Of a stretch of DNA of 64,000 nt, positions 46,451 through 55,668 are shown piece after piece. Origin of the DNA: Aeromicrobium sp. Root472D3 (GTDB taxonomy: Bacteria; Actinomycetota; Actinomycetes; Propionibacteriales; Nocardioidaceae); the NCBI RefSeq assembly GCF_001426485.1, contig NZ_LMET01000001.1, forward strand, positions 2,658,354 to 2,722,353, given 5' to 3'. The notes beneath the pieces were generated by a model, which saw only the letters and a list, made by a program, of their open reading frames with translations, did not search any database and was not told the DNA's origin. Position 1 is the first letter of the stretch. Every line of letters starts with the position of its first letter. The translations under genes and the position numbers were made by a program.

Positions 46451-47679
46451 CGACCCCTGACACGATCGCCACCTCGACCACGACGGGCCCGAGAGCCCCC
46501 GTGTTCCCCGGCCTCGACTCCATCCGGGCCGTCGCCTCGATCGCCGTCGTCGCGACGCACGTGGGGTTCTGGGTGGGCTACTACGACGCCGGCCTGATCG
46601 GAGCGGTGGTCCAACGGCTCGAGGTCGGCGTCGCGATCTTCTTCGTCCTGTCGGGATTCCTGCTGGCCCACCCGTGGCTGCGCGAGCTGCGCACCGGCGC
46701 GCGGCGTGACTCGACCGGGCGGTACTTCGTCAAGCGCGCCCTGCGCATCCTGCCGGTGTACTGGGTCGTCGTGGTCGGCGCGATCCTGCTCGTCCAGGAG
46801 AACGCCGGCACCTCGCCCGCTCGGTGGGTCGACGCCCTGCTCATGATCGACCTGTACGTCGACGACACGCTGCTGCAGTCGCTGACGCAGATGTGGAGCC
46901 TGGCCACGGAGGTGGCCTTCTACGTCGTCCTGCCGGTCCTGATGGCCGTGCTCGTGCGAGTCGTGGCCCGCAGCCGCTGGCGGCCCGTCGCCATGCTGGC
47001 CGCACTGGCGGTCCTGTCGCTCGCCTCCCTGGTGTGGGTCGTGCTGGCGGCCGGACCTCTCACGGCCTGGGGCGCCTGGGTGACGCAGGCCCTGCCCGGC
47101 TACCTGGGCTGGTTCGGCGCGGGCATCGCGCTGGCGGTCCTCGACGTCGAGGGTCGGCACGCGGAGCCGGGCCGAGAGCTCGCGGCCGTCCGCTGGTGCC
47201 GCACGGCCGCCGCCGCGCCGTGGACCTGCTGGCTGGTGGCCGTCGCGGTGCTCCTCGTGGCCAGCACACCCCTCGGCGGACCCGTGCAGCTCGTCAGTCG
47301 TACCGCGGCCGAGGGCGTGTGCCGCACGGTCCTGTACGCCGTGGTCGCGGTCGCCGTCGTGCTGCCCAGCATCTTCGGCGACCCGTCCACGACGTACGCG
47401 CGCATCCTGGCGCTGCCGCCCCTGCGCCACCTCGGGCACATCTCCTACAGCCTCTTCTGCTGCCACCTGATCGTGATCGCGGTGGCGTTCGAGCGGCTCG
47501 ACCTCGTGCTGTTCGGCGAGAACATGCTCGTGGTGCTGGTCGGGGTGCTGGCCGTCAGCCTCGTGCTCTCGGAGATCCTCTACCGGCTCGTCGAGCGGCC
47601 CTTCATGCGCCTGAAGGACGTGGGCCGGCGCACGCCCGCGACCACCGCCGCCGAGAGGCCGGCGAGCGCGAGCAGCTGA
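46447..47679 (+). CDS. acyltransferase-3 (OafA) family membrane protein
   Basis: A 410-residue membrane O-acyltransferase with about ten helices. The family motif is GLDSIRAVASIAVVATHVGF with its histidine, and VGVAIFFVLSGFLLAHPWLR follows. The SGNH domain of the 11462 gene is absent. It is coupled to the GT-C-like gene upstream by ATGA. Its last 100 bases overlap, tail to tail, the end of the AftD-like gene on the other strand. It probably acetylates or acylates an envelope glycan. Confidence 0.85.
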   Translation: MTTPDTIATSTTTGPRAPVFPGLDSIRAVASIAVVATHVGFWVGYYDAGLIGAVVQRLEVGVAIFFVLSGFLLAHPWLRELRTGARRDSTGRYFVKRALRILPVYWVVVVGAILLVQENAGTSPARWVDALLMIDLYVDDTLLQSLTQMWSLATEVAFYVVLPVLMAVLVRVVARSRWRPVAMLAALAVLSLASLVWVVLAAGPLTAWGAWVTQALPGYLGWFGAGIALAVLDVEGRHAEPGRELAAVRWCRTAAAAPWTCWLVAVAVLLVASTPLGGPVQLVSRTAAEGVCRTVLYAVVAVAVVLPSIFGDPSTTYARILALPPLRHLGHISYSLFCCHLIVIAVAFERLDLVLFGENMLVVLVGVLAVSLVLSEILYRLVERPFMRLKDVGRRTPATTAAERPASASS

Positions 47680-50600
47680 GGCACGGCGAGGGCTCCGCTC
47701 CAGCCGTCGGGGCCCGCCCACGGCCGGGCGACGGCGATGACCATCGCCAGACCGACGGCGGTCGGGCCGACCGCCTGCTGCGCCACCCGACCCCGCAGGG
47801 CCCACACCACGCCGACCCCCACCGCGGTCGCCACCAGCCCGGGCACCCCGCCGACGAGCGCGGCGGTGGCCACGACCGCAGCGACGACGCCCACTCCGGT
47901 GCGTGTCGTGTCGGCGTGCCCCCTCACCCACCGTCGTCCGTCGCGCCCGGGCACCAGGCAGATCAGCAGCAGGGCCAGCCACAGGATGGCACCGACGATC
48001 AGCGAGCTGCGGTAGATCGCACCGGGCCCGAACGACTCCGTGAGCGACGAGGCCTCGCTGCGCGGTGCCTGGTAGCCCTGCACCCAGCCGTCGAGCACGA
48101 TCGGGGGCGCGGTGCCGTCGGCGACCCGTCCGCGCCAGCCGAGGTTGGCGTTGTGGCCCGTGGCCACGACGACGTCGCGCGACAGCACCGACGCGGTCGG
48201 CGCGGCCGCGGCCGGGACGGACGTCGAGCTCAGCAAGAGGTCGACGGGACGGACGGCGTCGGTGCCGGCCAGCACGACGCGGTGCGTGCCACGCGCCAGG
48301 TCGACGGTCCCGGTCCCGCACCAGACGGCGTCCAGGGTCGCCCCCCGGTAGAGCTGCAGCGGGGACGCGACGAGCCGCGTCCGCTCGGTCGTGCCGTCGA
48401 CGTCGACGGTCGGGCCCGATCCGCACGGCAGGGTCCGGGGCGTGTCGTCGAGGCGGATCGGCAGCCCGCGGACACCGCCGACCCTGAGCTCGCTGACTCC
48501 CAGCGGGAGGCTGCTGACCGAGCCGTCGAAGCCGACGGACGCGCGGGGAGCGGACGCGTTCAGGTGCACCTCGACGTACGACGTCCGGACCGGGTCGAAC
48601 GCCACCGTGCCGTCACGGACGACCGCCTCCTGCTGCGACCCGTCGGAGAACCGCAGGACCACCGCATCGGGCGTCGTGGCGGCCAGCGTGGACGACGTCG
48701 CGAGCCGCAACGAGCTGATCGTCCGCGCTCCCACCCACCGCGCCGTGATGGTCGGGTCGTCGTCGTCCGCGGACGCGACCCACCCCGTCCGGTCGTCGCC
48801 GTCCGCCGCCGCCACGGCCCCGGCGCGGCCCTCGTCGGTCTGCTGCGAGCTGACCTCGACCGTGGTGAGGCGTCCCTGCTGCACCAGGGCGTCGAGCGCC
48901 TGACCGCCGCGGGACGCGACCCGCAGCTGCGCCGAGTACGAGGCGTCCTGCGGCATCGTCAGCTCGCGGTCGAGCACGCGCTGGTCCTCGACCCGGTGGA
49001 CGTGCGAGTCCGAGCACCGCATGGCACCGGCGATGTCGAGGCATCCCGGCTCGCGCCCGTCCGCGTCCTGCAGGAGGATGCGCGACGGGCTGCCCGATCC
49101 GTCGGGCAGCGACGGCAGCACCAGGGGGCGCGACAGCGAGACCGTCGGCAGGTCGACGTCCGCGATCGCGATCGGACGCGCCGGGGTCGATCGCGCCGAC
49201 AGCGTGATCCGCGAGATCCGGCCGACGTCCACCCGGGCGGGGGTGCGCCCGCGCACGGTCACCGTCTGCCGGCCGCGGTCGGTCGTCACCGTGAGCTGAC
49301 GGCTCTCCTCCGCGGGCATGTCCATCGAGATCGTGGCGGTCCCGACGTCCTGCGGACCGTCGAGCCGCAGCGTCAGCGACGACCGACGTCCGACCTCGGA
49401 GACATCGGGCCGCCACGCGGTGTAGAGGTCGTCGTCGAAGGCGGCGAACGGCTGCGACGAGCGGTCGGGCTCGGGTTGTGCTCCCGCGTCGGACAGCGAC
49501 GAGCTGGCCTCCAGCGACCTGGCTCCCCGCAGCTGCGGCGTGCTCGTCCATCGCTCGATCGCGTCCTCGTCGTAGCGATGGACACGCCGCGACGCCCGGT
49601 AGGGCTCGTCGGTCGCGAGCGACGCCGACCGGTTGCGCGACACCCGGGCGAAGGCGACCTCCTGCCGGCGGTTGCCGTCGGTGAGGATCGTGCCGCCGCC
49701 CGGGACCACGCCGTCGGACAGGTCCTTGGCCATCACGGTCGAGCGTCCGCGGGTGACGCCCAGCTCGTCCAGCCGCAGCAGCGACCCCGACCCGCCCACC
49801 AGCACGTCGAGGTCGTCGAGCGCCGTGACCTTCCGGTCGACGAGACCGACGAAGGCGAAGACCTCGACCGCGGGCCGGCGCTCCTGCCACCCCTCGTCGA
49901 CGAACACCTGCCGGCCGTCGGGGCTGGGGAGCAGAGGTCCGCCGCCCACCGTCGGCCCGAACGACGCGACGCGTCGCATGCCCGGCGTCGACGTCAACGT
50001 CGCGCGGACGAGCTCCGGCGACACCACGTCGTTGCCACGGACGACGTCGTTGCGGACGACGACCGTGCCGATGTCCGACCGCCGCAGGAAGGCGGCGAGC
50101 CCCTCGCTGCCCTGCCCGGTCGCCAGCGCGGCCGTGACGGTGTCGAGCATCTCGATGTCGGCCCCGGGCACGAGCGGGATGACGTTGCGCACCGCCCACG
50201 GGGAGGAGGCCAGAGGCTGCAGGGGCTCGTCACCCGTCCGCCCCCACACGTAGGTGCCGAACGCGGTGGCTGGTGTCACGAGCGTCGTGCCCACCGCGTT
50301 GTCGCCCAGCCAGTCGGCCGTCTCGTCCCAATACTGCGGCACGTCGGCGTAGGCGCCGTTCGGCGCGACGTGCGCCGTCCACGCGGGAACCGTCGCCCCC
50401 AGGACGCCGACGATCGCGAGCAGTCCCACCCCGAGTGCGAGCGGGTCGGGCCGACGCGTGCCGTCCTCGGCGACGGTGCGACCGCTCGTCAGGCTGCTCA
50501 CGGCGTGGCAGAGCGCGATCACCAGGGGCAGGCGCACCAGGACGTCGAACTTGTGGGTGTTGCGCAGGGGTGCCAGGGCTCCGTCCAGCAGGTCGTTGAG

Positions 50601-51632
50601 CGTCCCCGAGCCGAGGCCGGACGTCGCGCCGACGTGCCCGAGCGTCACCAGCACCAGACCGCCCAGTAGTCCCGTCACCAGGAACCGTCGCCAGGGCAGG
50701 TCGACCCGCGCCAGGCCGATGACGCCGAGCACGACCACGACGCCCGTGTTGAGCAGGAGCAGCGGCTCGGTGATGAGCAGGCGGCCCGCATCGGCGTTGG
50801 GGTCGACGTACGGCACCCAGTTGGTCGTCCCACGCAGTGCATCGACCACCGTCGCCGCGACCGTCGTGTTCGAGGCGCTCTCGATGTAGTCGAGGAACGG
50901 TGGGCTGTAGCGCCCCAGCAGCACGAGCGGCAGGATCCACCACATCGTGCCCAGCAGCACGAACGGCGGCCACCAGAGCATCATCGACCGGCGACGTGGA
51001 CCGGCCGGCGAGCACCAGATCCACCACGCCGCAAGCGGCACGACGGCGAAGGTCGCGACCGCGTTGACGCCACCCACCACGGCGACCGCGAGCGCACTCA
51101 ACGCCGCGAGGCGTCGCGGGTCACCCCGACGGGCCCCGATCACCAGCGGCACCAGCACCCATGGCGCCAGGGCCGAGGGCCACATCTCGATCGACGACGC
51201 CCCGAGGACCGACAGCATCCTCGGCGAGAGCGCGAACACGAGCCCGGCGAGCACCCGGGCCCAGGGTGCGCCGATCCTCATGGCACCCAGCAGCTTGACG
51301 CAGCCGAGGAACGCCGTGACGAGCAGCAGCGACCACCACAGTCGCTGCACGACCCACGGCGACACGTCGCCCAGTCGGCCGAGCGCGAAGAACGGGCCCA
51401 TCGGGAACAGGTAGCCGTAGGCCTGGTTCTGCACCTGGCCGAAGGCGCCCTGCGCGTCCCACAGCGTCAGGGCACGTCCGAGGAAGCCGACGGGATCGAC
51501 CGTCAGGTCGAGCTTCGTGTCGGTCACGACGCGACCCGGCGCCTGGGCGAAGGCGACCGCCACCAGGGCGAGACACCACGCCGCCAGTCGGAAGCGCCAG
51601 AGGCCGGTACGCGGTGTCTCGAGCGCCGTCAC
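47580..51632 (-). CDS. AftD-like alpha-(1->3)-arabinofuranosyltransferase
   Basis: A 1350-residue membrane glycosyltransferase of the DUF3367/AftD type. About 11 N-terminal helices contain the GT-C-type loop VVTDTKLDLTVDPVGFLGRA; the long middle has several beta-sandwich (CBM-like) domains such as DRSSQPFAAFDDDLYTAWRP; a few helices close the protein. In mycobacteria AftD (Rv0236c) builds arabinogalactan and lipoarabinomannan from decaprenyl-phosphate arabinose. The GTG at 51632 overlaps the methyltransferase stop as GTGA. A DUF2613 gene lies nearby, as Rv0236A does in M. tuberculosis. The last 100 bases overlap the convergent acyltransferase. Confidence 0.8.
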   Translation of the reverse strand: MTALETPRTGLWRFRLAAWCLALVAVAFAQAPGRVVTDTKLDLTVDPVGFLGRALTLWDAQGAFGQVQNQAYGYLFPMGPFFALGRLGDVSPWVVQRLWWSLLLVTAFLGCVKLLGAMRIGAPWARVLAGLVFALSPRMLSVLGASSIEMWPSALAPWVLVPLVIGARRGDPRRLAALSALAVAVVGGVNAVATFAVVPLAAWWIWCSPAGPRRRSMMLWWPPFVLLGTMWWILPLVLLGRYSPPFLDYIESASNTTVAATVVDALRGTTNWVPYVDPNADAGRLLITEPLLLLNTGVVVVLGVIGLARVDLPWRRFLVTGLLGGLVLVTLGHVGATSGLGSGTLNDLLDGALAPLRNTHKFDVLVRLPLVIALCHAVSSLTSGRTVAEDGTRRPDPLALGVGLLAIVGVLGATVPAWTAHVAPNGAYADVPQYWDETADWLGDNAVGTTLVTPATAFGTYVWGRTGDEPLQPLASSPWAVRNVIPLVPGADIEMLDTVTAALATGQGSEGLAAFLRRSDIGTVVVRNDVVRGNDVVSPELVRATLTSTPGMRRVASFGPTVGGGPLLPSPDGRQVFVDEGWQERRPAVEVFAFVGLVDRKVTALDDLDVLVGGSGSLLRLDELGVTRGRSTVMAKDLSDGVVPGGGTILTDGNRRQEVAFARVSRNRSASLATDEPYRASRRVHRYDEDAIERWTSTPQLRGARSLEASSSLSDAGAQPEPDRSSQPFAAFDDDLYTAWRPDVSEVGRRSSLTLRLDGPQDVGTATISMDMPAEESRQLTVTTDRGRQTVTVRGRTPARVDVGRISRITLSARSTPARPIAIADVDLPTVSLSRPLVLPSLPDGSGSPSRILLQDADGREPGCLDIAGAMRCSDSHVHRVEDQRVLDRELTMPQDASYSAQLRVASRGGQALDALVQQGRLTTVEVSSQQTDEGRAGAVAAADGDDRTGWVASADDDDPTITARWVGARTISSLRLATSSTLAATTPDAVVLRFSDGSQQEAVVRDGTVAFDPVRTSYVEVHLNASAPRASVGFDGSVSSLPLGVSELRVGGVRGLPIRLDDTPRTLPCGSGPTVDVDGTTERTRLVASPLQLYRGATLDAVWCGTGTVDLARGTHRVVLAGTDAVRPVDLLLSSTSVPAAAAPTASVLSRDVVVATGHNANLGWRGRVADGTAPPIVLDGWVQGYQAPRSEASSLTESFGPGAIYRSSLIVGAILWLALLLICLVPGRDGRRWVRGHADTTRTGVGVVAAVVATAALVGGVPGLVATAVGVGVVWALRGRVAQQAVGPTAVGLAMVIAVARPWAGPDGWSGALAVPQLLALAGLSAAVVAGVRRPTSFRRMKGRSTSR

Positions 51633-52363
51633 TTCTTCCTCAGCACGATGGCCAGGTTCCACGTCACGAGCTCACGCAGCACCGGCACCCGCAGCACCCA
51701 CCACGACCAGCGCGGCAGGTAGCGCGGGACGACCTCGACGACGTCGGCGGCCGTCTGCCGCGCGGCCCACGCGATGCCCTCCGCGGCGGTGACGGCGAAC
51801 AGCGACGTGCCGAAGACGTTCTTGGGCGGGTGTCCCTGCTTCTTCTCGTACCGCCGGGCGGCGCGGTGACCGCCGACGAAGTGCCACGGCGACGTCTCGT
51901 GCCCTCCGTGCGGCCCGTACCAGAGCGTGTAGGAGATGAACACCAGCCCGCCGGGCTCGGTCACGCGCACCATCTCGTCGGCCATGAGCCACGGATCGGG
52001 CACGTGCTCGAGCACGTTGGACGAGTAGGTGACGCCGAAGCTGCCGTCGGCGAACGGCAGCTGCATTCCGCTGCCGAGCACGGTTCCCGGCAGGGGGTCG
52101 CCGATGCCCGACAGCTCTCCGAGGTCGGCGTCGAGCGGCGTGTAGGTCGCTCCGGCCGCCGCGAAGGCGTCGGCGAAGTAACCGGGCCCTCCCCCGACGT
52201 CGAGCACCCACCGGCCGTCGAGGTCGGCGTAGGTGCCGAGCTGCTCGACCGAGTCGGTCGCGAGCGTGCCGTAGAACAGGGCAGGATCGGTCTGCTCGAC
52301 CCGGAACACCCGGAACAGTCGCCAGGACCGCCGCAGGGTCGGTCGAAAGGTCTGGCCGGGCAC
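51629..52363 (-). CDS. class I SAM-dependent methyltransferase
   Basis: A 244-residue methyltransferase. Motif I is VLDVGGGPGYFADAF; SSNVLEHVPDPWLMADEMVR matches the type 11 family. The C-terminal part is amphipathic and may touch the membrane. The GTG at 52363 is about eight bases past a TATGAT element, so the transcript may be leaderless. Its stop overlaps the AftD-like gene, so it probably acts in the same glycan or its lipid carrier. Confidence 0.85.
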   Translation of the reverse strand: MPGQTFRPTLRRSWRLFRVFRVEQTDPALFYGTLATDSVEQLGTYADLDGRWVLDVGGGPGYFADAFAAAGATYTPLDADLGELSGIGDPLPGTVLGSGMQLPFADGSFGVTYSSNVLEHVPDPWLMADEMVRVTEPGGLVFISYTLWYGPHGGHETSPWHFVGGHRAARRYEKKQGHPPKNVFGTSLFAVTAAEGIAWAARQTAADVVEVVPRYLPRWSWWVLRVPVLRELVTWNLAIVLRKK

Positions 52364-52463
52364 CCGGAGATCATACGTGAGACCTGGACCACAGAATGTT
52401 AGGGTGAGGGCAGCGGGACGAGGGACCCGCGCCGGACGTTGAGGGACGTGCGGCCGAGGGACT

Positions 52464-52481
52464 GCCGGATACCGATCCGGC
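52464..52481 (+). promoter_or_regulatory. hairpin in the GT4 leader
   Basis: GCCGGAT and ATCCGGC flank ACCG in the region before the GT4 gene. Three GAGGGAC words occur at 52420, 52441 and 52456, and a GGAGG lies at 52486-52490, 25 bases from the ATG and too far for normal initiation. This may be a structured leader, or chance in GC-rich DNA. Confidence 0.3.
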
Positions 52482-52515
52482 GACAGGAGGCACCGGCCAC
52501 GCGCCGGGCACCGCG

Positions 52516-53604
52516 ATGAACATTCTTTTCTGCAACTGGCGCGACACCCGCAACCCCGAGGGCGGCGGGTCCGAGCGCTACGTCGAGAACATGGCCCGGG
52601 GGCTCGCCGAGCGCGGTCACCGCGTCACGATCGCGTGCGCCGCGCACGACGGCGCCCCCCGACGAGAGGTCGTCGACGGCGTCCGGTTCGTCCGGCGCGG
52701 CACCAAGATGGACATCTACCTGCGCACCTTCCTCGCCCTCCTGCTGGGTCGCTACGGCAAGGTCGACGTCGTCGTCGACGTGCAGAACGGCCTGCCGTTC
52801 TTCACGCGCCTGGCGACCCGCAAGCCCGTCGTCGTGCTGGTGCACCACGTGCACCGCGAGCAGTGGCCCGTCGTCTACCCCGGGCTGATGGGCCGGTTCG
52901 GCTGGTGGGTCGAGAGCCGCTTGTCTCCGCGTCTGTACCGGCGCAGCCAGTACGTGGCCGTCTCGCACGCGACGCGCCTCGAGCTGATCGACCTCGGCGT
53001 CGACCGCGACCGCATCACGGTCATCCACAACGGCAACGAGGCGGCTCCCCGCACGACGGCCACGCGGTCGCCCGAGCCGCGCATCTGCGTCGTCGGGCGG
53101 CTCGTGCCCCACAAGCAGGTCGAGCACGCCGTCGACGCGGTCGCGGCCCTGGTGCACGACCACCCCGGCGTCGTCCTGGACGTCATCGGGGCCGGCTGGT
53201 GGGAGGACGAGCTGCGGGCCTACGTCGCCGACCGCGGCCTGCAGGACCACGTCGTGCTGCACGGCTTCGTCGACGACGTCACGAAGCACGAGCTGCTGGC
53301 CCAGGCGTGGGTCATGGCGCTCCCGTCGATCAAGGAGGGCTGGGGACTGGTCGTCGGCGAGGCCGGGGGTCACGCGGTGCCCACCGTCGCGTACAGCACC
53401 GCGGGTGGCACGACCGAGTCGATCGACCACAAGGACTCCGGCCTGCTGGTCGACACCCCCGAGCAGCTCACGGCGGCGATCCGTCAGCTCGTCGACGACA
53501 CCGAGCTGCGCTCGTTCCTCGGCGAGGGCGCGCTCGAGAAGTCGCGCACCTTCTCGTGGTCGGCCTCGCAGTCGGCCTTCGCCCAGGTCGTGCTGACGGC
53601 CTGA
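52516..53604 (+). CDS. GT4 family glycosyltransferase
   Basis: A GT-B fold glycosyltransferase of 362 residues. The N-terminal acceptor domain starts MNILFCNWRDTRNPEGGGSE with the glycine-rich loop; the C-terminal donor domain has VVGRLVPHKQVEHAVDAVAA and the E-x7-E motif in PSIKEGWGLVVGEAGG. It would transfer a sugar from a nucleotide donor at the cytoplasmic face. No good ribosome site precedes ATG 52516. It is divergent from the methyltransferase-AftD operon and ends at a 46-bp palindromic terminator. Confidence 0.9.
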   Translation: MNILFCNWRDTRNPEGGGSERYVENMARGLAERGHRVTIACAAHDGAPRREVVDGVRFVRRGTKMDIYLRTFLALLLGRYGKVDVVVDVQNGLPFFTRLATRKPVVVLVHHVHREQWPVVYPGLMGRFGWWVESRLSPRLYRRSQYVAVSHATRLELIDLGVDRDRITVIHNGNEAAPRTTATRSPEPRICVVGRLVPHKQVEHAVDAVAALVHDHPGVVLDVIGAGWWEDELRAYVADRGLQDHVVLHGFVDDVTKHELLAQAWVMALPSIKEGWGLVVGEAGGHAVPTVAYSTAGGTTESIDHKDSGLLVDTPEQLTAAIRQLVDDTELRSFLGEGALEKSRTFSWSASQSAFAQVVLTA

Positions 53605-53634
53605 GTCCGCATCCGGCCTGCACTGCCCGCGCGG

Positions 53635-53680
53635 GCATGACGAAGGGCGGCTCCCGATCGGGAGCCGCCCTTCGTCATGC
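53635..53680. terminator. perfect 46-bp palindrome, bidirectional terminator
   Basis: A perfect palindrome centred on CGATCG (arms of 23 bases, starting GCATGACGAAGGGCGGCTCC) lies between the convergent GT4 and DUF2613 genes. It is the strongest hairpin in the window. Confidence 0.88.
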
Positions 53681-53694
53681 TGTGTGCGCTGGTG

Positions 53695-53841
53695 TCAGCC
53701 GTTCGATCCGTAGCTGACGCTGGTCGTCGAGACCGGCTTCTCGCCGGCGCTCTGCTGCGTCTGCACGACACCGACGACGGTGGCGCCGGCCAGTCCGAGA
53801 CCGGCGATGAAGGCGATGAGTCCGCCTGTGATTGTTCCCAC
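53695..53841 (-). CDS. DUF2613 small membrane protein
   Basis: A 48-residue protein with one helix (GGLIAFIAGLGLAGATVVGV) and a Ser/Thr-rich outer tail. Such DUF2613 proteins accompany aftD in mycobacteria (Rv0236A). GTG 53841 follows GGGAGG by six bases. It lies 46 bases downstream of the 577-residue membrane protein on the same strand and may be cotranscribed. Confidence 0.75.
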   Translation of the reverse strand: MGTITGGLIAFIAGLGLAGATVVGVVQTQQSAGEKPVSTTSVSYGSNG

Positions 53842-53887
53842 GTTAGTACCTCCCTCAAGGCGTGACGAGTCTAACAGGCCTCGGAGG

Positions 53888-55621
53888 TCATGACGGTCCC
53901 GAACGCGAACGAGTCCTCCCGCGCGTCGCGCCGGCCACCGATCGGGCCGCCCCACGGAGCGTCGCCAGCAGGGCGAGCAGCACCGTCGCGCCGGCGAGCG
54001 CCCAGGTGATCGTCATGGTCCGCCGGTCGTCGGGGTCGACCGCGCGCACCTCGGCGCCCGGCACGGTGAAGACCCGCAACCCCTCTCCGGCGACCGGGAT
54101 CTCGCGCAGACCCCGCACCGCACGCCCGGCCGCATCCGCACCGGGGGCGTCGGTCTGCAGCACGACGATGCCGACGCCGGACCGCGCGAGGCCCTCGGCG
54201 ACGTCGTCGCCCGACGCCAGCACGCGCCCGACGGCCGCCGCCCGCGGGTCCTCCCCCGCGATGACGCGGCCGGAGACCTCCAGCTCGTCGTTCGTCACGG
54301 TCGTGCGCCCGAAGTAGCGACCCGCCGGGTCGAGCACCGGACGGTCGCGGTTCCACGACGGCCTGCGGTAGGCCGAGAACGGCAGCGAGACCACGTCGCC
54401 GCGGACCGACGTCTTGTCGACGACGCGCCGGGCGTCGGCCCACGACGAGGGGTAGCTGACCGGCTCGAGCCGCCCGGCGACCCCCCACGCGAGGTCCGGG
54501 ATGGCCGCGAGCGGCACCAGCACGCCCAGCACCATCGTCGGCACGGCCCACGACGTGTCCTTCGCGCGACCGATCAGCGCCGCGACGCCGTGGCCCAGCG
54601 CCGCCACCTCGAGCGGCAGCAGGAGCGCGAGCCAGCGCGTGCCGTCGCGCACCAGCCCGCCGCCGGGCACGTCCTCGACGACCCGGGCCACGAGGTCGGG
54701 GACCAGCCACCCGGCCAGCGCGACCGCCAGGCCGACGGCTCCCGCGACGGCCAGCCCGGCGGCGGCCGCCGACCGTCGTCGCGCGAGGCCGACCAGTCCG
54801 ATGACCATGACGGTGCCGATGACCAGCGCGATGACCATCGTCAGCGGCAGCGTGCGGGACGTCGGCACGACCTCGGTGTTCCAGATGCCGCCCAGCGTCA
54901 GCGCCGATCCGAGGCGCCCGAGGAATCCCTCGCCCTGCAGCTCGAACAACCGGACCGACGCCGGGTCGGTGCGGGCGATCGAGGCGTGCAGCAGTCCCGA
55001 CACGACCCACGGACCGTTGACGAGGGCCGCGACCAGCACGATGCCGACGAGCCCGGAACGCACCCCCAGGGCCACCGCGAGCACCAGGCCCATGACGCCC
55101 GTCGCGGGGGTCATGGCCGTCGCCGCGAGGGCCAGCACCACGACGGGCCAGCGAAGCCCGTCCGGACCGGCCAGGGTCGCGGCGAGCCACATGAGCCCGG
55201 CGGCGGCCACCACGACGGGCCACTGCCCCAGCACGAGGCGCTCCGCGACGTACGGGTTCCAGACCGCGAACGTGGCGGCCGCGAGCTGCGGCGCCGTGCC
55301 GCGCTCCCTCAGCAGCCGGGCGCCTCCGAGGGCGAGCAGCAGCAGCGCACCCATCACGACCACCCGCTGCACCAAGGCCATCGGCAGCACCGCGCCGAGC
55401 AGGGCGATCACGGCGTCGGACGGCACGGCCCTCGGCAGTCCCGTGCCGAGGCCCCACAGCTCGGCCCGGTCGAGGTCGAGGTGCGGGACCCACACCATGT
55501 CGTAGGACAGCACGTAGCCGCCGTGCAGCCACGGCAGCGCGATGGCCAGCACCAGCACCACCGACCACACCGGCACCACGAGGGCACTCCACCGTGACCC
55601 TTCAGTCCACCCGTGCCGCAT
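53888..55621 (-). CDS. polytopic membrane protein of the envelope cluster
   Basis: A 577-residue integral membrane protein with about 11-12 helices and a C-terminal outer domain (DPAGRYFGRTTVTNDELEVS). The first outer loop has SYDMVWVPHLDLDRAE, an acidic motif compatible with GT-C enzymes. I do not recognise the family beyond that. The ATG at 55621 has AGGGG six bases upstream. It is divergent from the flippase gene with only 47 bases between starts, and precedes DUF2613. Confidence 0.7.
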   Translation of the reverse strand: MRHGWTEGSRWSALVVPVWSVVLVLAIALPWLHGGYVLSYDMVWVPHLDLDRAELWGLGTGLPRAVPSDAVIALLGAVLPMALVQRVVVMGALLLLALGGARLLRERGTAPQLAAATFAVWNPYVAERLVLGQWPVVVAAAGLMWLAATLAGPDGLRWPVVVLALAATAMTPATGVMGLVLAVALGVRSGLVGIVLVAALVNGPWVVSGLLHASIARTDPASVRLFELQGEGFLGRLGSALTLGGIWNTEVVPTSRTLPLTMVIALVIGTVMVIGLVGLARRRSAAAAGLAVAGAVGLAVALAGWLVPDLVARVVEDVPGGGLVRDGTRWLALLLPLEVAALGHGVAALIGRAKDTSWAVPTMVLGVLVPLAAIPDLAWGVAGRLEPVSYPSSWADARRVVDKTSVRGDVVSLPFSAYRRPSWNRDRPVLDPAGRYFGRTTVTNDELEVSGRVIAGEDPRAAAVGRVLASGDDVAEGLARSGVGIVVLQTDAPGADAAGRAVRGLREIPVAGEGLRVFTVPGAEVRAVDPDDRRTMTITWALAGATVLLALLATLRGAARSVAGATRGRTRSRSGPS

Positions 55622-55668
55622 CGTCGCCCCTGATCGTCGTCGGACCCTCCGCGGGCTATTGTGCCGTG

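Noticed and set aside
46824-50669. Open frame of about 1280 codons antisense to the AftD-like gene
   Set aside because: Compositional artefact; the minus strand encodes recognisable membrane helices and CBM-like domains.
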